Source of the DNA: an uncultured Oscillospiraceae bacterium
Lineage (GTDB): Bacteria; Bacillota; Clostridia; Oscillospirales; Oscillospiraceae
Length of the DNA stretch: 64,000 nt
Assembly (NCBI GenBank): GCA_934590325.1
Contig: CAKTOW010000001.1
Location: 186,001 to 250,000, forward strand
Reading direction: 5' to 3'
The notes beneath the pieces were generated by a model. That model was not told where the DNA came from. It searched no databases and worked only from the letters and a program-made list of their open reading frames with translations. The position numbers were made by a program, and so were the translations under genes. The stretch's first letter is position 1, and every line of letters begins with the position of its first letter. Of this stretch, positions 51,701 to 60,488 are shown piece after piece.

Positions 51701-52259
51701 CCTCACCGGGGGAGAACACGTCCAGTATGCCGCCCCGCAGGGCGAACTGGCCGGGGCCCTCCACCTGGTCGGTACGGGTGTACCCGGCGGCGGCAAGACG
51801 GCCGCAGAGGGCGCGGACGTCGTACTGTCCGCCCACCTCCAGCGTGAAGGACACGTCCAGCAGCACATCCCGGGGCAGGCAGCGCTGGGTCATGGCGGCG
51901 GCGGTGGCCACCACCACGGGCGCGTCGCCCCGGGCCATGCGGTACAGGGCGGACAGGCGGCTGTTCTCCCACTGGCGGCTGTAGGCCGCCGGGCGCAGCT
52001 GCAGCTCCCGCTCCGGCAGGCGCACAGGCTCCGTGTCCAGCAGCACCCGCAGGTCCGCCGCCTGGCGGGCGCACTCCTTCTCGTCGGCGCACAGGAGCAG
52101 CAGCGGGCGCTTTGTCTCCGACGCCACGGCGGCGGAGAGCATAGCCCGGTGCACGGGGGACAGCCCCGTGACGGCGGCGCAGCGGTCGCGGCCGGTGATG
52201 GCCGCGGTGAGCTCACGCAGCTGCGGCAGGGTCAGAAGTTTTTGCAGCAGCCCGGTCAT
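48705..52259 (-). CDS. mfd: Transcription-repair coupling factor
   Basis: The 1,184-residue protein shows the UvrB-like N-terminal part, the RNA-polymerase-interacting CarD-like domain (LEVGDLVVHIHHGIGRFAGM), and a RecG-like helicase with Walker A (LLCGDVGYGKTEVALRAA), DEEQ box (LLIIDEEQRFGV) and motif VI (QIRGRIGRSARRAYAYL), followed by the TRCF domain. It pushes stalled RNA polymerase off DNA lesions and recruits UvrA. ATG 52259 follows AAAGGAGG. Confidence 0.97.
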   Translation of the reverse strand: MTGLLQKLLTLPQLRELTAAITGRDRCAAVTGLSPVHRAMLSAAVASETKRPLLLLCADEKECARQAADLRVLLDTEPVRLPERELQLRPAAYSRQWENSRLSALYRMARGDAPVVVATAAAMTQRCLPRDVLLDVSFTLEVGGQYDVRALCGRLAAAGYTRTDQVEGPGQFALRGGILDVFSPGEERPLRCEFFDDELDSMGEFEVSTQRRVLNRRQVCILPAAELLPFAREGAAEETARRMEDAARRLKKEHAAARQRLLDDAELLRQGVTPPGSDRYMAAVYPDKTTAFDYLSPDAIICVSEAGRVQESLRGFLFQTRQDVAAAVEGGVMAGAFGDLTLNEPELETVLSRFALCQLESLPTSRYLLPPRLLLDVGAKQLAGYGGSLDTAATDITHYLTTGFGVLVLCGGAVRCRNMQELLQHRHIPAALALEGDAAPAPGQVLISVGALSAGSEWPALKLAVLTEGQLTRALSGKAKKPRQPKSDSRQRLLSYADLEVGDLVVHIHHGIGRFAGMLRLPVDGVEKDYIKIQYAGSDCLYVPATSLDLVSKYIGGGEENEKVRLNKLSGDQWTKTTRRAKAAARDLADGLIKLYAERQRLGGFAFSPDSPWQQEFEEAFDYTETDDQLAAIRDIKADMERPVPMDRLLCGDVGYGKTEVALRAAMKCILDGKQAAILVPTTVLAQQHYATAAARFRAFPVTVEVLSRFRSPKQVRDVLERVKDGRVDLLIGTHKLLSKNVEFKDLGLLIIDEEQRFGVTHKEKLRERARQVDTLTLSATPIPRTLNMAMSGIRDMSTIEQPPQDRQPVQTYVLEHDWGILTDAIRRELSRGGQVYYLHNRVDSIDATAVRLREMLGDDVAVETAHGKMAEGELSGVMSRMAEGDIDVLVCTTIIETGIDIPNVNTLIIEDADNMGLSQLHQIRGRIGRSARRAYAYLTYRTGKVLTEVAAKRLTAIREYVEFGSGFRIAMRDLEIRGAGNLLGPEQSGYMMSVGYDMYLKLLNDAVLEQQGKTVPARVECSADITVAAYIPEGYVPAAEQRMDLYRRIAALRTAEDRDELTDELLDRYGDLPPAVEALLSVALLRAAAMERGITDITQKGRQLVFSFDQRVDAAALLAVCTMAAYRSRTQLAAGASPRLTLYLQPQEDPLTAAGGLVDALRLHENNTQQTEGAQPSQGGTEP

Positions 52260-52364
52260 AGGGCGTCCTCCTTTCACGTTTTTCGGGATGATCCAAGATC
52301 CTTCAAGATCTGTACTTTAAAATGTCCAGATACTTTTAAAGTTTTTTTCAAAAAAATTCCACAT

Positions 52365-52958
52365 TCAATTGTAGCGGTTCATCGCTTTTTCAGGGCCGTT
52401 TTCCACCAAGCATAGTGCAGCGTCGGCGGCGCGGTCCAGCGCTTCCCGCAGTATTTTGGCCTCCTCGCCCTGGGGCTTGCCGATGACCCAGTCCACCATC
52501 TCGTGGTCCGGGTGGTCGGGCATCCCCACACCCACCTTGATGCGGGGGAAAGCGTCGGTACCCAGGTGCTGGATGATGTTCTTCAGGCCGTTGTGGCCGC
52601 CGGCGGAGCCGCTTTTGCGGATGCGCAGCTTGCCCACGGGCAGGGACACGTCGTCGGAGATGACCAGCACATGGTCGGCGGGCACCTTGTAAAAGCGGGC
52701 GGCCTCGCCCACGGACTCGCCGGAGAGGTTCATGTAGGTCTGGGGCTTCATCACCAGTATTTTATGCCCGCGGTAGTCCAGCATACCCGTCCAGGCCTTG
52801 AAGCGCAGCTTATTCAGGGTGAATTTTTCCTTTTCCATCAGGCTGTCCAGCGCCAGCCAGCCCATGTTGTGGCGGGTGGATTCGTACTTGGTGCCGGGAT
52901 TACCCAGCCCCACCAGCAGCCACTCCACGCCGCCGCTGCCGTTGCGGTTGAAAAACAA
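52365..52958 (-). CDS. pth: Peptidyl-tRNA hydrolase
   Basis: The 197-residue enzyme contains LVGLGNPGTKYESTRHNMGW with the catalytic His, MKPQTYMNLSGESV and GSAGGHNGLKNI. It frees tRNA from drop-off peptides. It precedes mfd, the usual gene order. A start 10 residues further in (VEWLLVGLGNPG) is conceivable. Confidence 0.96.
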   Translation of the reverse strand: MFFNRNGSGGVEWLLVGLGNPGTKYESTRHNMGWLALDSLMEKEKFTLNKLRFKAWTGMLDYRGHKILVMKPQTYMNLSGESVGEAARFYKVPADHVLVISDDVSLPVGKLRIRKSGSAGGHNGLKNIIQHLGTDAFPRIKVGVGMPDHPDHEMVDWVIGKPQGEEAKILREALDRAADAALCLVENGPEKAMNRYN

Positions 52959-52991
52959 GGCATTCGCCTCCTTGTATCAAAAATGTAAAAT

Positions 52992-53021
52992 ATAGAGGGA
53001 CTGCATACGCAGTCCCTCTAT
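52992..53021 (-). terminator. Terminator of prs
   Basis: A 13-bp stem (52992-53004 with 53009-53021) is followed on the reverse strand by ATATTTTA. Confidence 0.75.
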
Positions 53022-53052
53022 TATACCACTGTCTCGCCGGTTTGGAAAGGGT

Positions 53053-54012
53053 TTAGTTGAACAGCTTGGCGATGGAGATCTCCTGGTAGATGCGCTCGAT
53101 GGCCTCGGCGAACATGGGGGCCACGGACAGGTACTTGATCTTGTCGCAACCGGCGCCCATGGACTCGGGAATGGTGTTCAGGAGGGCGACCTCCTTGATG
53201 ACGCTGGCGTTCAGACGCTCCAGCGCGGGGCCGGACAGCACGCCGTGGCTGGCGCAGGCATAGACGCTCCTGGCGCCGCCCACCTCGACGATGGCCTTGG
53301 CGGCGTTGCAGATGGAGCCGGCGGTGTCGATCATATCGTCGAACAGGATGCAGTCCTTGCCCTCCACGTCGCCGATGACATTCATGACCTCGCACTGGTT
53401 GGCCTTCTGGCGGCGCTTGTCCACGATGGCCAGGCTCATGTGCAGCTTCTGGGCGAAGGTGCGGGCGCGGGCCACGGAGCCCACGTCGGGGGACACCACC
53501 ACCATGTCCTCGCACTTCTCGCCGAACTTCTTGGCGTAGTAGTCCACGAACACGGGGTTGCCCAGCAGATTGTCCACGGGGATGTCGAAGAAGCCCTGGA
53601 TCTGGCTGGCGTGGAGGTCCATGGTCAGCACGCGGTCAGCGCCGGAGGCGGTGAGCATGTTGGCCACCAGCTTGGCGGAGATGGGGTCGCGGGACTTGGC
53701 CTTACGGTCCTGGCGGGCGTAGCCGAAATAGGGGATCACGGCGGTGACACGGCCGGCGGAGGCGCGCTTGCAGGCGTCGATCATGATGAGCAGCTCCATG
53801 AGGCTGTCGTTGACGGGCTTGCAGGTGGAGTTGATGAGGAACACGTCGCTGCCGCGGACGGTCTCGTACAGGGAGACAGACGCCTCGCCGTCGGCGAAGC
53901 TCTTGACCTCCGCCTCGCCCAGCTTGATGCCGATGAGCTTGCAGATCTCCTGCGCCAGAGCGGGGTTGGCGTTGCCTGTAAAGATCTTCATATCCTTGCC
54001 GTGAGAAATCAT
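53053..54012 (-). CDS. prs: Ribose-phosphate pyrophosphokinase
   Basis: The protein (319 residues) makes PRPP for nucleotide and amino acid synthesis. It shows the start KIFTGNANPALAQEICKLIG, the YFGYARQDRK and SGADRVLTMDLHASQIQGFF stretches and the PRPP-binding DCILFDDMIDTAGS. ATG 54012 is used; 53991 (MKIFTG) is also possible. Its gene is separated from pth by a terminator. Confidence 0.95.
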   Translation of the reverse strand: MISHGKDMKIFTGNANPALAQEICKLIGIKLGEAEVKSFADGEASVSLYETVRGSDVFLINSTCKPVNDSLMELLIMIDACKRASAGRVTAVIPYFGYARQDRKAKSRDPISAKLVANMLTASGADRVLTMDLHASQIQGFFDIPVDNLLGNPVFVDYYAKKFGEKCEDMVVVSPDVGSVARARTFAQKLHMSLAIVDKRRQKANQCEVMNVIGDVEGKDCILFDDMIDTAGSICNAAKAIVEVGGARSVYACASHGVLSGPALERLNASVIKEVALLNTIPESMGAGCDKIKYLSVAPMFAEAIERIYQEISIAKLFN

Positions 54013-54485
54013 GGTGTGCACTCTCGCTTTCTATCCATATTTTCATTTGGTACGTATATGCTGCAAACAGGGTATCCTGTTACGCACTTGTTAAAAAGAA
54101 AACAAAAAATGCCGTCCCGCTTTCCCCGCCGCATTACAGCGCGGCGCACAGCGTAGACGGCACAGCACCCGGCAGGCGGGCGCGGTCACGGACGATATTC
54201 CCCTTGTAAGCAGCAGCGACGCCCATGGGAGCTCACCTCACCTTCGTTTGTTCTCGCCACTATTATAGCATGTCCTACAGGAAAATCCAGTATTTTTCCG
54301 GTTTTTTTCGGCAATAATTTTTGCACCGGCGCCCGGCGACGGTTCGTTTTTCTTTTAGCAGGTGAAACAGAGGACATTTTGAATGTTTCGGAGAAATATC
54401 GCCCGTTTTTCCTATTTTATAGTTGCATTTTCATTTCAGTTGCATTACAATAGCTGGTGCTTACAGAACAAGGAGGTGCCGCGTC
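54013..54485. other. prs-trmL intergenic region
   Basis: A 30-codon reverse-strand frame (54226-54134, MGVAAAYKGNIVRDRARLPG) with a GGTGAG upstream could be a leader peptide of prs, but it is not supported by anything else. A palindrome-like GC-rich stretch (54105-54160) overlaps its end. A plus-strand promoter is listed separately. Confidence 0.35.
54423..54451 (+). promoter_or_regulatory. Promoter of trmL
   Basis: TTGCAT (54423-54428), 17 bases, TACAAT (54446-54451). Confidence 0.6.
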
Positions 54486-54977
54486 TTGCTGCATATCGTG
54501 TTGGTGGAACCGGAGATACCGCAGAACTGCGGCAACATCGCCCGCACCTGCGCCGCCACCGGCAGCTGCCTGCACCTGGTGCGGCCGCTGGGCTTCGACA
54601 TCTCCGACCGGGCGGTGAAGCGGGCCGGGCTGGACTACTGGCACCTGGTGGACGTGCGGGACTATGACGGGCTGGACGACCTGTTCGCGCGGCATCCGGA
54701 GGCACTGGCGGACCTGTGGCTGGCCACGACGAAGGCGCCCCGGGACTACACACAGGCGCGGTTCTCGCCAGACAGCTGGCTGTTCTTCGGCAAGGAGACC
54801 GCGGGGCTGCCGGAGGGGTTCCGCATGGCGCACTATGGCCGGTGCATCCGCCTGCCTATGCGCGCGGAGGCGCGGAGCCTGAACCTGAGCAATTCCGTGG
54901 CGATACTCACCTACGAGGCGCTGCGGCAGAACGGTTTCCCCGGCCTGACCGGCACGGGCGAAATGCTGGACAAGTGA
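54486..54977 (+). CDS. trmL: tRNA (cytidine(34)-2'-O)-methyltransferase
   Basis: This 163-residue SPOUT enzyme has IVLVEPEIPQNCGNIARTCA, LHLVRPLGFDI, the knot residues LFFGKETAGLP and LNLSNSVAILTYEALRQ. It methylates the wobble base of tRNA-Leu. TTG 54486 is the likely start because AAGGAGG is 9 bases before it and it gives the family start LLHIVLVEPE. Confidence 0.9.
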   Translation: MLHIVLVEPEIPQNCGNIARTCAATGSCLHLVRPLGFDISDRAVKRAGLDYWHLVDVRDYDGLDDLFARHPEALADLWLATTKAPRDYTQARFSPDSWLFFGKETAGLPEGFRMAHYGRCIRLPMRAEARSLNLSNSVAILTYEALRQNGFPGLTGTGEMLDK

Positions 54978-55001
54978 TTTCATTCGAGAGGAGCGTATCT
55001 C

Positions 55002-56195
55002 ATGAATTACAATAAAAAGACTGTACAGGATGTAGACATCAAGGGCAAGAAGGTGCTGCTGCGCTGCGACTTCAACGTGCCCCAGGACAAGGAGACCGGC
55101 GCCATCACCAGCGACAAGCGCATCGTGGCGGCGCTGCCCACCATCCGCTATCTGCTGCAGGGCGGCGCGGCGGTCATCGCCTGCTCCCACCTGGGCAAGC
55201 CCAAGGGTGAGTGGAAGGCCAAGCTGACGCTGGCGCCCGTGGCCCAGCGGCTCAGCGAGCTGCTGGGGCAGGAGGTCATCTTCGCCAAGGACATCGTGGG
55301 CGAGGACGCCAAGGCCAAGGCCGCGGCCCTGCAGCCGGGACAGATCATGCTGCTGGAGAACCTGCGCTTTGACATCCGGGAGGAGAAGAACGACGCCGGC
55401 TTTGCCAAGGAACTGGCCGACATGGCGGAACTGTACGTATCCGACGCCTTCGGTACCGTACACCGTGCCCACGCCTCTACCGCCGGTGTGGCAGCCTATC
55501 TGCCCGCCGTGTCCGGCTTCCTGGTGGCAAAGGAGCTGGAGGTCATGGGCAAGGCCCTGGACGACCCCAAGCGCCCCTTCGTGGCGGTACTGGGCGGCGC
55601 CAAGGTCAGCGACAAGATCGCCGTCATCAACAACCTGCTGGATAAGGCCGACACCGTCATCATCGGCGGCGGCATGGCCTACACCTTCGCCAAGGCCCAG
55701 GGCGGCAGTATCGGCAAGAGCCTGTGCGAGGACGACAAGCTGGACTATGCCCTGGAGATGATCGAAAAGGCGAAGAAGAACGGCGTGAAGCTGCTGCTGC
55801 CCACGGACACCGTGGCGGCGGACGACTTCTCCAACGACGCGAAACGCCAGGTGGTCAGCACCATGGCCATCCCCGAGGGCTGGGAGGGCATGGACATCGG
55901 CCCCGACACCATCAGCGCTTTCTGCGGCGCGGTGAAGGGCGCGGGCACCGTGGTGTGGAACGGCCCCATGGGCGTGTTCGAGTTCGACAACTTTGCCGCC
56001 GGCACCCGCGCCATGGCGCAGGCGCTGGCCGACAGCGGCGCCGTGACCATCGTGGGCGGCGGCGACAGCGCGGCTGCGGTGGAGCAGCTGGGCTTTGCCG
56101 ATAAGATCACCCACATCAGCACCGGCGGAGGCGCCTCTCTGGAATTCCTGGAGGGCAAGGAGCTGCCGGGCGTAGCCTGCCTGCTGGACAAGTAA
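55002..56195 (+). CDS. pgk: Phosphoglycerate kinase
   Basis: The 397-residue enzyme carries [27 protein letters not shown], the hinge/active region [12 protein letters not shown] and the ATP site [10 protein letters not shown]. It makes ATP and 3-phosphoglycerate from 1,3-bisphosphoglycerate. It leads a glycolytic series with tpiA and gpmI; the GAPDH gene is not in the window. Confidence 0.97.
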   Translation: MNYNKKTVQDVDIKGKKVLLRCDFNVPQDKETGAITSDKRIVAALPTIRYLLQGGAAVIACSHLGKPKGEWKAKLTLAPVAQRLSELLGQEVIFAKDIVGEDAKAKAAALQPGQIMLLENLRFDIREEKNDAGFAKELADMAELYVSDAFGTVHRAHASTAGVAAYLPAVSGFLVAKELEVMGKALDDPKRPFVAVLGGAKVSDKIAVINNLLDKADTVIIGGGMAYTFAKAQGGSIGKSLCEDDKLDYALEMIEKAKKNGVKLLLPTDTVAADDFSNDAKRQVVSTMAIPEGWEGMDIGPDTISAFCGAVKGAGTVVWNGPMGVFEFDNFAAGTRAMAQALADSGAVTIVGGGDSAAAVEQLGFADKITHISTGGGASLEFLEGKELPGVACLLDK

Positions 56196-56282
56196 GGGCG
56201 CCCGCATTTCCGCCGCGGCGGAAATGCATTGAATTCGTGTGCATATTCCCATTTATATATAAAGACGAGGAGTTAGTTTGTT

Positions 56283-57056
56283 ATGAATCGCAGATACCGT
56301 AAGACCATCATCGCCGGCAACTGGAAGATGAACAAGACCGCCAGCGAGACCAAGAAGTTTGCCGAGGAACTGAAGGCCCTGCTGCCCAAGGCCAAGTGGT
56401 GCGACATCGTGGTGTGCGTCCCCTCCGTGAACATCGCCGCCGCCCTGAAGGGCTTCAAGGACGCCCGTGTGTCCGTAGGCGCGCAGAACGTGTTCTATGA
56501 AAAGGAAGGCGCGTACACCGGCGAGGTGTCCGCCGACATGCTGAAGGACCTGGGCGTGAAGTACGTCATTATCGGCCACTCCGAACGCCGCCAGTACTTC
56601 GGTGAGACCGACTTCACCGTGAACCGCAAGGTGCTCTCCGCACTGGAGGCCGGTCTGCACCCCATTATCTGCGTGGGCGAGACCCTGGAGCAGCGCGAGC
56701 TGGGCATCACCATGGAGCTGATCGCTCTGCAGGTGAAGTCCGCCCTGGCCGGCGTGCCCGCCGAGAAGCTGCGCAAGTGCGTCATCGCCTATGAGCCCGT
56801 GTGGGCCATCGGCACCGGCAAGACCGCCACCGCCGAGCAGGCCGCCGAGGTCTGCACCTTCATCCGTACCACCGTGCGCCACCTGTACGGCGCCCGTATC
56901 GCCCGCAGCATCACCATCCAGTACGGCGGCTCCATGAAGCCCGGCAACGCGGCGGAGCTGCTGAGCCAGCCGGACATCGACGGCGGCCTTATCGGCGGCG
57001 CGTCCCTGAACGCCGCGGACTTCATCGCCATCATCAACGCTGCCAATCAGGGCTGA
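56283..57056 (+). CDS. tpiA: Triosephosphate isomerase
   Basis: Recognisable are the GNWKMNKT start with catalytic Lys, VIIGHSERR with catalytic His, VIAYEPVWAIGTGKTAT with catalytic Glu and QYGGSMKPGNA. The length (257) is normal. GAGGAG precedes ATG 56283. Confidence 0.98.
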   Translation: MNRRYRKTIIAGNWKMNKTASETKKFAEELKALLPKAKWCDIVVCVPSVNIAAALKGFKDARVSVGAQNVFYEKEGAYTGEVSADMLKDLGVKYVIIGHSERRQYFGETDFTVNRKVLSALEAGLHPIICVGETLEQRELGITMELIALQVKSALAGVPAEKLRKCVIAYEPVWAIGTGKTATAEQAAEVCTFIRTTVRHLYGARIARSITIQYGGSMKPGNAAELLSQPDIDGGLIGGASLNAADFIAIINAANQG

Positions 57057-57074
57057 GGCCCAAGGAGGAACGGC

Positions 57075-58586
57075 ATGAACAAGACCCCTACCACCCTCAT
57101 CATCATGGACGGCTTCGGCATCGCGCCCAAGGCGGACGACAACGCCGTCACCCTGGCCAAGACCCCGGTGCTGGATAAGCTGTTCCGGGAATACGCCCAC
57201 ACCACCCTGTCCGCCAGCGGACTGGACGTGGGTCTGCCCGCAGGGCAGATGGGCAACAGCGAGGTGGGCCACACCAACATCGGCGGCGGCCGCGTGGTGT
57301 TCCAGGATCTGCCCCGCATCAGCCGCGCCATCGAGGACGGCAGCTTCTTCAAGAACGAGGCCTATAACAAGGCCATGGACGACTGCCTGGAAAAGGGCAC
57401 CAGCCTGCACCTGTACGGTCTGCTGTCCGACGGCGGCGTACACTCCCACATCGAGCACCTGTTCGCCCTGCTGCAGATGGCCAAGGGTAAGGGACTGACG
57501 AAGGTGTACGTCCACTGCTTCCTGGACGGCCGTGACGTGTCCCCCACCAGCGGCAAGGACTTCGTGGCGCAGCTGCAGGACAAGTGCGCTGCCCTGGGCG
57601 TGGGCCGCATCGCCACGGTGATGGGCCGGTACTACGCCATGGACCGCGACAAGCGCTGGGAGCGGGTGCAGATGGCCTATGACGCCATGGTGTACGGCGA
57701 GGGCCACCACAACAGCGACCCCGTGGCCGCCGTGGCGGAGAGCTATGCCAACGGCATCACCGACGAGTTCGTGGAGCCGGTGGTCATCGACGGCGACGGC
57801 ACCATCAGCGACAACGACAGCATCATCTTCTTCAACTACCGGCCCGACCGGGCACGGGAGATCACCCGCGCCATCGTGGACCCGGATTTCGACGGCTTCG
57901 CGCGGGAGTTCTTCCCCACCACCTACGTGTGCAACACGGAGTACGACGCCTCCATGCCCAACGTGCTGGTGGCGTGGCCCCGCATCGCGGTGAAGAACGG
58001 GCTGGGCGAGTATCTCAGCAGCATGGGCATGACCCAGCTGCGCATCGCCGAAACGGAGAAATACGCCCATGTGACGTTCTTCTTCAACGGCGGCGTGGAG
58101 AAGCAGTACCCCGGCGAGGACCGGGTGCTGGTGCCCTCCCCCAAGGTGGCCACCTACGACCTGCAGCCGGAGATGAGCGCATACGAGGTGTGCGACAAGT
58201 GCGTGGAGCGCATCGAGTCCGGCGCCTATGACGTGATCATCCTGAACTTCGCCAACTGCGACATGGTGGGCCACACCGGCGTGCTGGAGGCCGCTGTCAA
58301 GGCCGTAGAGACCGTGGACGAGTGCGTGGGTAAGGTGGTGGACGCCACACTGAAGATGGGCGGCATCGCCATGGTCACCGCTGACCACGGCAACGCCGAG
58401 GACATGAAGCAGCCCGACGGCAGCCCCATGACCGCCCACACCACCAATCTGGTGCCCTTCATCCTGTGCGGCGCCGGTACGGAGCTGCGCCCCGGCCGGC
58501 TGGCAGACATCGCGCCCACCATCCTGGACGTGATGGGACTGGCCTGCCCGGAGGAGATGGACGGCAAGACCCTGATCGTCAAGTAA
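57075..58586 (+). CDS. gpmI: 2,3-bisphosphoglycerate-independent phosphoglycerate mutase
   Basis: The 503-residue metalloenzyme contains [11 protein letters not shown], the catalytic Ser in [24 protein letters not shown], and ADHGNAEDM. It converts 3- to 2-phosphoglycerate and needs Mn2+. It follows tpiA by 18 bp; AAGGAGG precedes ATG. Confidence 0.97.
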   Translation: MNKTPTTLIIMDGFGIAPKADDNAVTLAKTPVLDKLFREYAHTTLSASGLDVGLPAGQMGNSEVGHTNIGGGRVVFQDLPRISRAIEDGSFFKNEAYNKAMDDCLEKGTSLHLYGLLSDGGVHSHIEHLFALLQMAKGKGLTKVYVHCFLDGRDVSPTSGKDFVAQLQDKCAALGVGRIATVMGRYYAMDRDKRWERVQMAYDAMVYGEGHHNSDPVAAVAESYANGITDEFVEPVVIDGDGTISDNDSIIFFNYRPDRAREITRAIVDPDFDGFAREFFPTTYVCNTEYDASMPNVLVAWPRIAVKNGLGEYLSSMGMTQLRIAETEKYAHVTFFFNGGVEKQYPGEDRVLVPSPKVATYDLQPEMSAYEVCDKCVERIESGAYDVIILNFANCDMVGHTGVLEAAVKAVETVDECVGKVVDATLKMGGIAMVTADHGNAEDMKQPDGSPMTAHTTNLVPFILCGAGTELRPGRLADIAPTILDVMGLACPEEMDGKTLIVK

Positions 58587-58601
58587 CGGCGTACTTCTCT
58601 G

Positions 58602-58632
58602 CGAGGTCCCGAAGCGCGGCTTCGGGACCTCC
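58602..58632 (+). terminator. Hairpin after gpmI
   Basis: AGGTCCCGAAGC pairs with GCTTCGGGACCT. Only TTAT follows, so read-through into gpsA is possible. Confidence 0.6.
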
Positions 58633-58650
58633 TTATAAGGAGACATATCC

Positions 58651-59613
58651 ATGAACATATTTGTTATCGGCTGCGGGCGCTGGGGCTCGCTCATCACGTG
58701 GTATCTGGACCACATCGGGCACCATGTGACCCTGTACGGGCGGCAGAGCTCCCCGCGGATGCAGTCCTTCCTGGCCACGCGGCAAAACGACCTGCTGACG
58801 CTGCCCCCCTCCGTGGGGCTGACCACCGACCTGACGGATGTGGAGCGGGCGGAGACCGTTATCATCTCCATCGGCTCGCAGAGCCTGCGGGCACTGCTGG
58901 GCGAGGCGCCCATGCGCTCGCTGCGGAACAAAACGGTGGTGCTGTGCATGAAGGGGCTGGAGATGGGCACCGGTGAGCGGCTGAGCGTCATCGCCGGGCA
59001 GCTGCTGCACGAGAGCAACACCGTGGCCGTATGGCTGGGGCCGGGCCACGTGCAGGAGTTCTACCGGGGCATACCCAACTGCATGGTCATCGACAGCGAG
59101 AACGACGAGGTGAAGCGGCGGCTGGTGCAGGAGTTCTCCAGCGACCTGATACGCTTCTACTACGGCGGCGATATGATCGGCAACGAGGTGGGCGCGGCGG
59201 CCAAGAACGTGGTGGGCATCGCCGCGGGCTTCCTGGATGGGGTGGAGATGTCAAGCCTGAAGGGGGCCCTGATGAGCCGGGGCACCCGGGAGGTGGCGCG
59301 GCTGATACGGGCCATGGGCGGCAGCGAGCTGTCCGCCTACGGACTGTGCCATCTGGGGGATTACGAGGCCACGGTGTTCTCCCCCTACAGCCACAACCGC
59401 CAGTTTGGCGAAGCGTTCATCCGGCACCAGGACTACCACCGGTTGGCGGAAGGGTACTACACTGTGGAGGCACTGATGGTGCTCAGCGAGAAGTATCACG
59501 TGGAGCTGCCGATATGCAAGACCGTACACAACGTGCTGTACGAACACGCCGACCCCCGCGGAGAGCTGACCGGGCTGCTGCGCCGGGGCCTGCGGGCGGA
59601 GTTCGACGACTGA
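58651..59613 (+). CDS. gpsA: NAD(P)-dependent glycerol-3-phosphate dehydrogenase
   Basis: The 320-residue protein has the dinucleotide motif FVIGCGRWGSLI (one Gly in GxGxxG is replaced by Arg, as in some relatives), CMKGLEMG, the AAAKNVVGIAAGFLDG catalytic Lys region and SRGTREVARL. It makes glycerol 3-phosphate for phospholipids and, possibly, the LTA-type polymer. It is annotated as probable because the sequence is divergent. Confidence 0.85.
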   Translation: MNIFVIGCGRWGSLITWYLDHIGHHVTLYGRQSSPRMQSFLATRQNDLLTLPPSVGLTTDLTDVERAETVIISIGSQSLRALLGEAPMRSLRNKTVVLCMKGLEMGTGERLSVIAGQLLHESNTVAVWLGPGHVQEFYRGIPNCMVIDSENDEVKRRLVQEFSSDLIRFYYGGDMIGNEVGAAAKNVVGIAAGFLDGVEMSSLKGALMSRGTREVARLIRAMGGSELSAYGLCHLGDYEATVFSPYSHNRQFGEAFIRHQDYHRLAEGYYTVEALMVLSEKYHVELPICKTVHNVLYEHADPRGELTGLLRRGLRAEFDD

Positions 59614-59737
59614 GCATCCCGAAGTGAATAAAAAAACCTCTGTCCGGCGACAATACGGGCAGAGGCTTTTTTATTACGGCGTGCCGTCCGCCGGAAAGGA
59701 CGGCGGCGGGGAGACCCGTCAGGAAAGGGATACACGT

Positions 59738-60415
59738 ATGAAAGATTCCCGGAACGACCGGCTGAAGGCCATGTTCGGCGGGCGGGGCTATTACATAGCC
59801 ATCGCCCTGTGCCTTGTGGCCGCAGGAACGATCGGCTATTTCGCCCTGAGAGAGCGCCCGGCGACGGTGCAGCAGACGGAGACACCGCCCACCGTGGACA
59901 TCCAGCCCGTCACCCCCACCCAGCCGGTAGTGAAGCCCGCGCCGGTGGTCGTACCCGAACCGGCGGAGGAGGTAGAGATCACCGAACCCGCCGAGCTGCT
60001 ACCTCAGGTGGTATCACCCCTGGACGGCACCACGGTGACGGTGTTCAGCATGACGGAGCTGCTGTACGACCCTACCATGGCCGACTGGCGCACCCATGAC
60101 GGCATCGACGTACAGGCCGACGAGGGCGCGGCGGTAAAAACCGCCGCCGGCGGCACGGTACAGTCCGTCACCGACGACGAGCTGATGGGCACCACGGTGG
60201 TCATCGCCCACGACGGCGGCTACGCCACCCGGTACAGCAGCCTGCAGAAGGACGTGCCCGTGACGCAGGGGCAGCAGGTGGCCGCCGGGGAGATCATCGG
60301 CTACGTGGGCAGCACCTCCGCCGCCGAGAGCCGCATGGGCTCCCATCTGCACTTCTCCGTCAGCCGGGATGGGGCGGTCATCGACCCCCACGACTATGTG
60401 AGCGGGGACGAATAA
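59738..60415 (+). CDS. Membrane-anchored M23 metallopeptidase (SpoIIQ-like)
   Basis: The 225-residue protein has one N-terminal transmembrane helix (YYIAIALCLVAAGTIGYFAL), a Pro/Val-rich spacer and a LytM domain with THDGID (HxxxD), GGTV and GSHLHFSV (HxH), so the zinc ligands are intact. The layout and size resemble SpoIIQ, the forespore protein that pairs with SpoIIIAH during engulfment. A vegetative cell-wall role cannot be excluded. AAAGGG precedes ATG 59738. Confidence 0.75.
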   Translation: MKDSRNDRLKAMFGGRGYYIAIALCLVAAGTIGYFALRERPATVQQTETPPTVDIQPVTPTQPVVKPAPVVVPEPAEEVEITEPAELLPQVVSPLDGTTVTVFSMTELLYDPTMADWRTHDGIDVQADEGAAVKTAAGGTVQSVTDDELMGTTVVIAHDGGYATRYSSLQKDVPVTQGQQVAAGEIIGYVGSTSAAESRMGSHLHFSVSRDGAVIDPHDYVSGDE

Positions 60416-60422
60416 GCGAGAG

Positions 60423-60447
60423 AAGGCCGCCCGCGGGCGGCCTTCCC
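60423..60447 (+). terminator. Terminator of the M23 gene
   Basis: AAGGCCGCCC pairs with GGGCGGCCTT. A second hairpin (ATATCCCGCCC...GGGCGGGATAT) is found at 60455-60481. Confidence 0.75.
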
Positions 60448-60488
60448 TTATCAATATCCCGCCCCGACCGGGCGGGATATACTATTGC

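Noticed and set aside
54134..54226. 30-codon leader-peptide candidate upstream of prs
   Set aside because: Only a weak GGTGAG site supports it; there is no attenuator structure that would give it a role.
56253..59021. 922-codon reverse frame across tpiA and gpmI
   Set aside because: Both plus-strand genes are unmistakable; the reverse frame is a composition effect.
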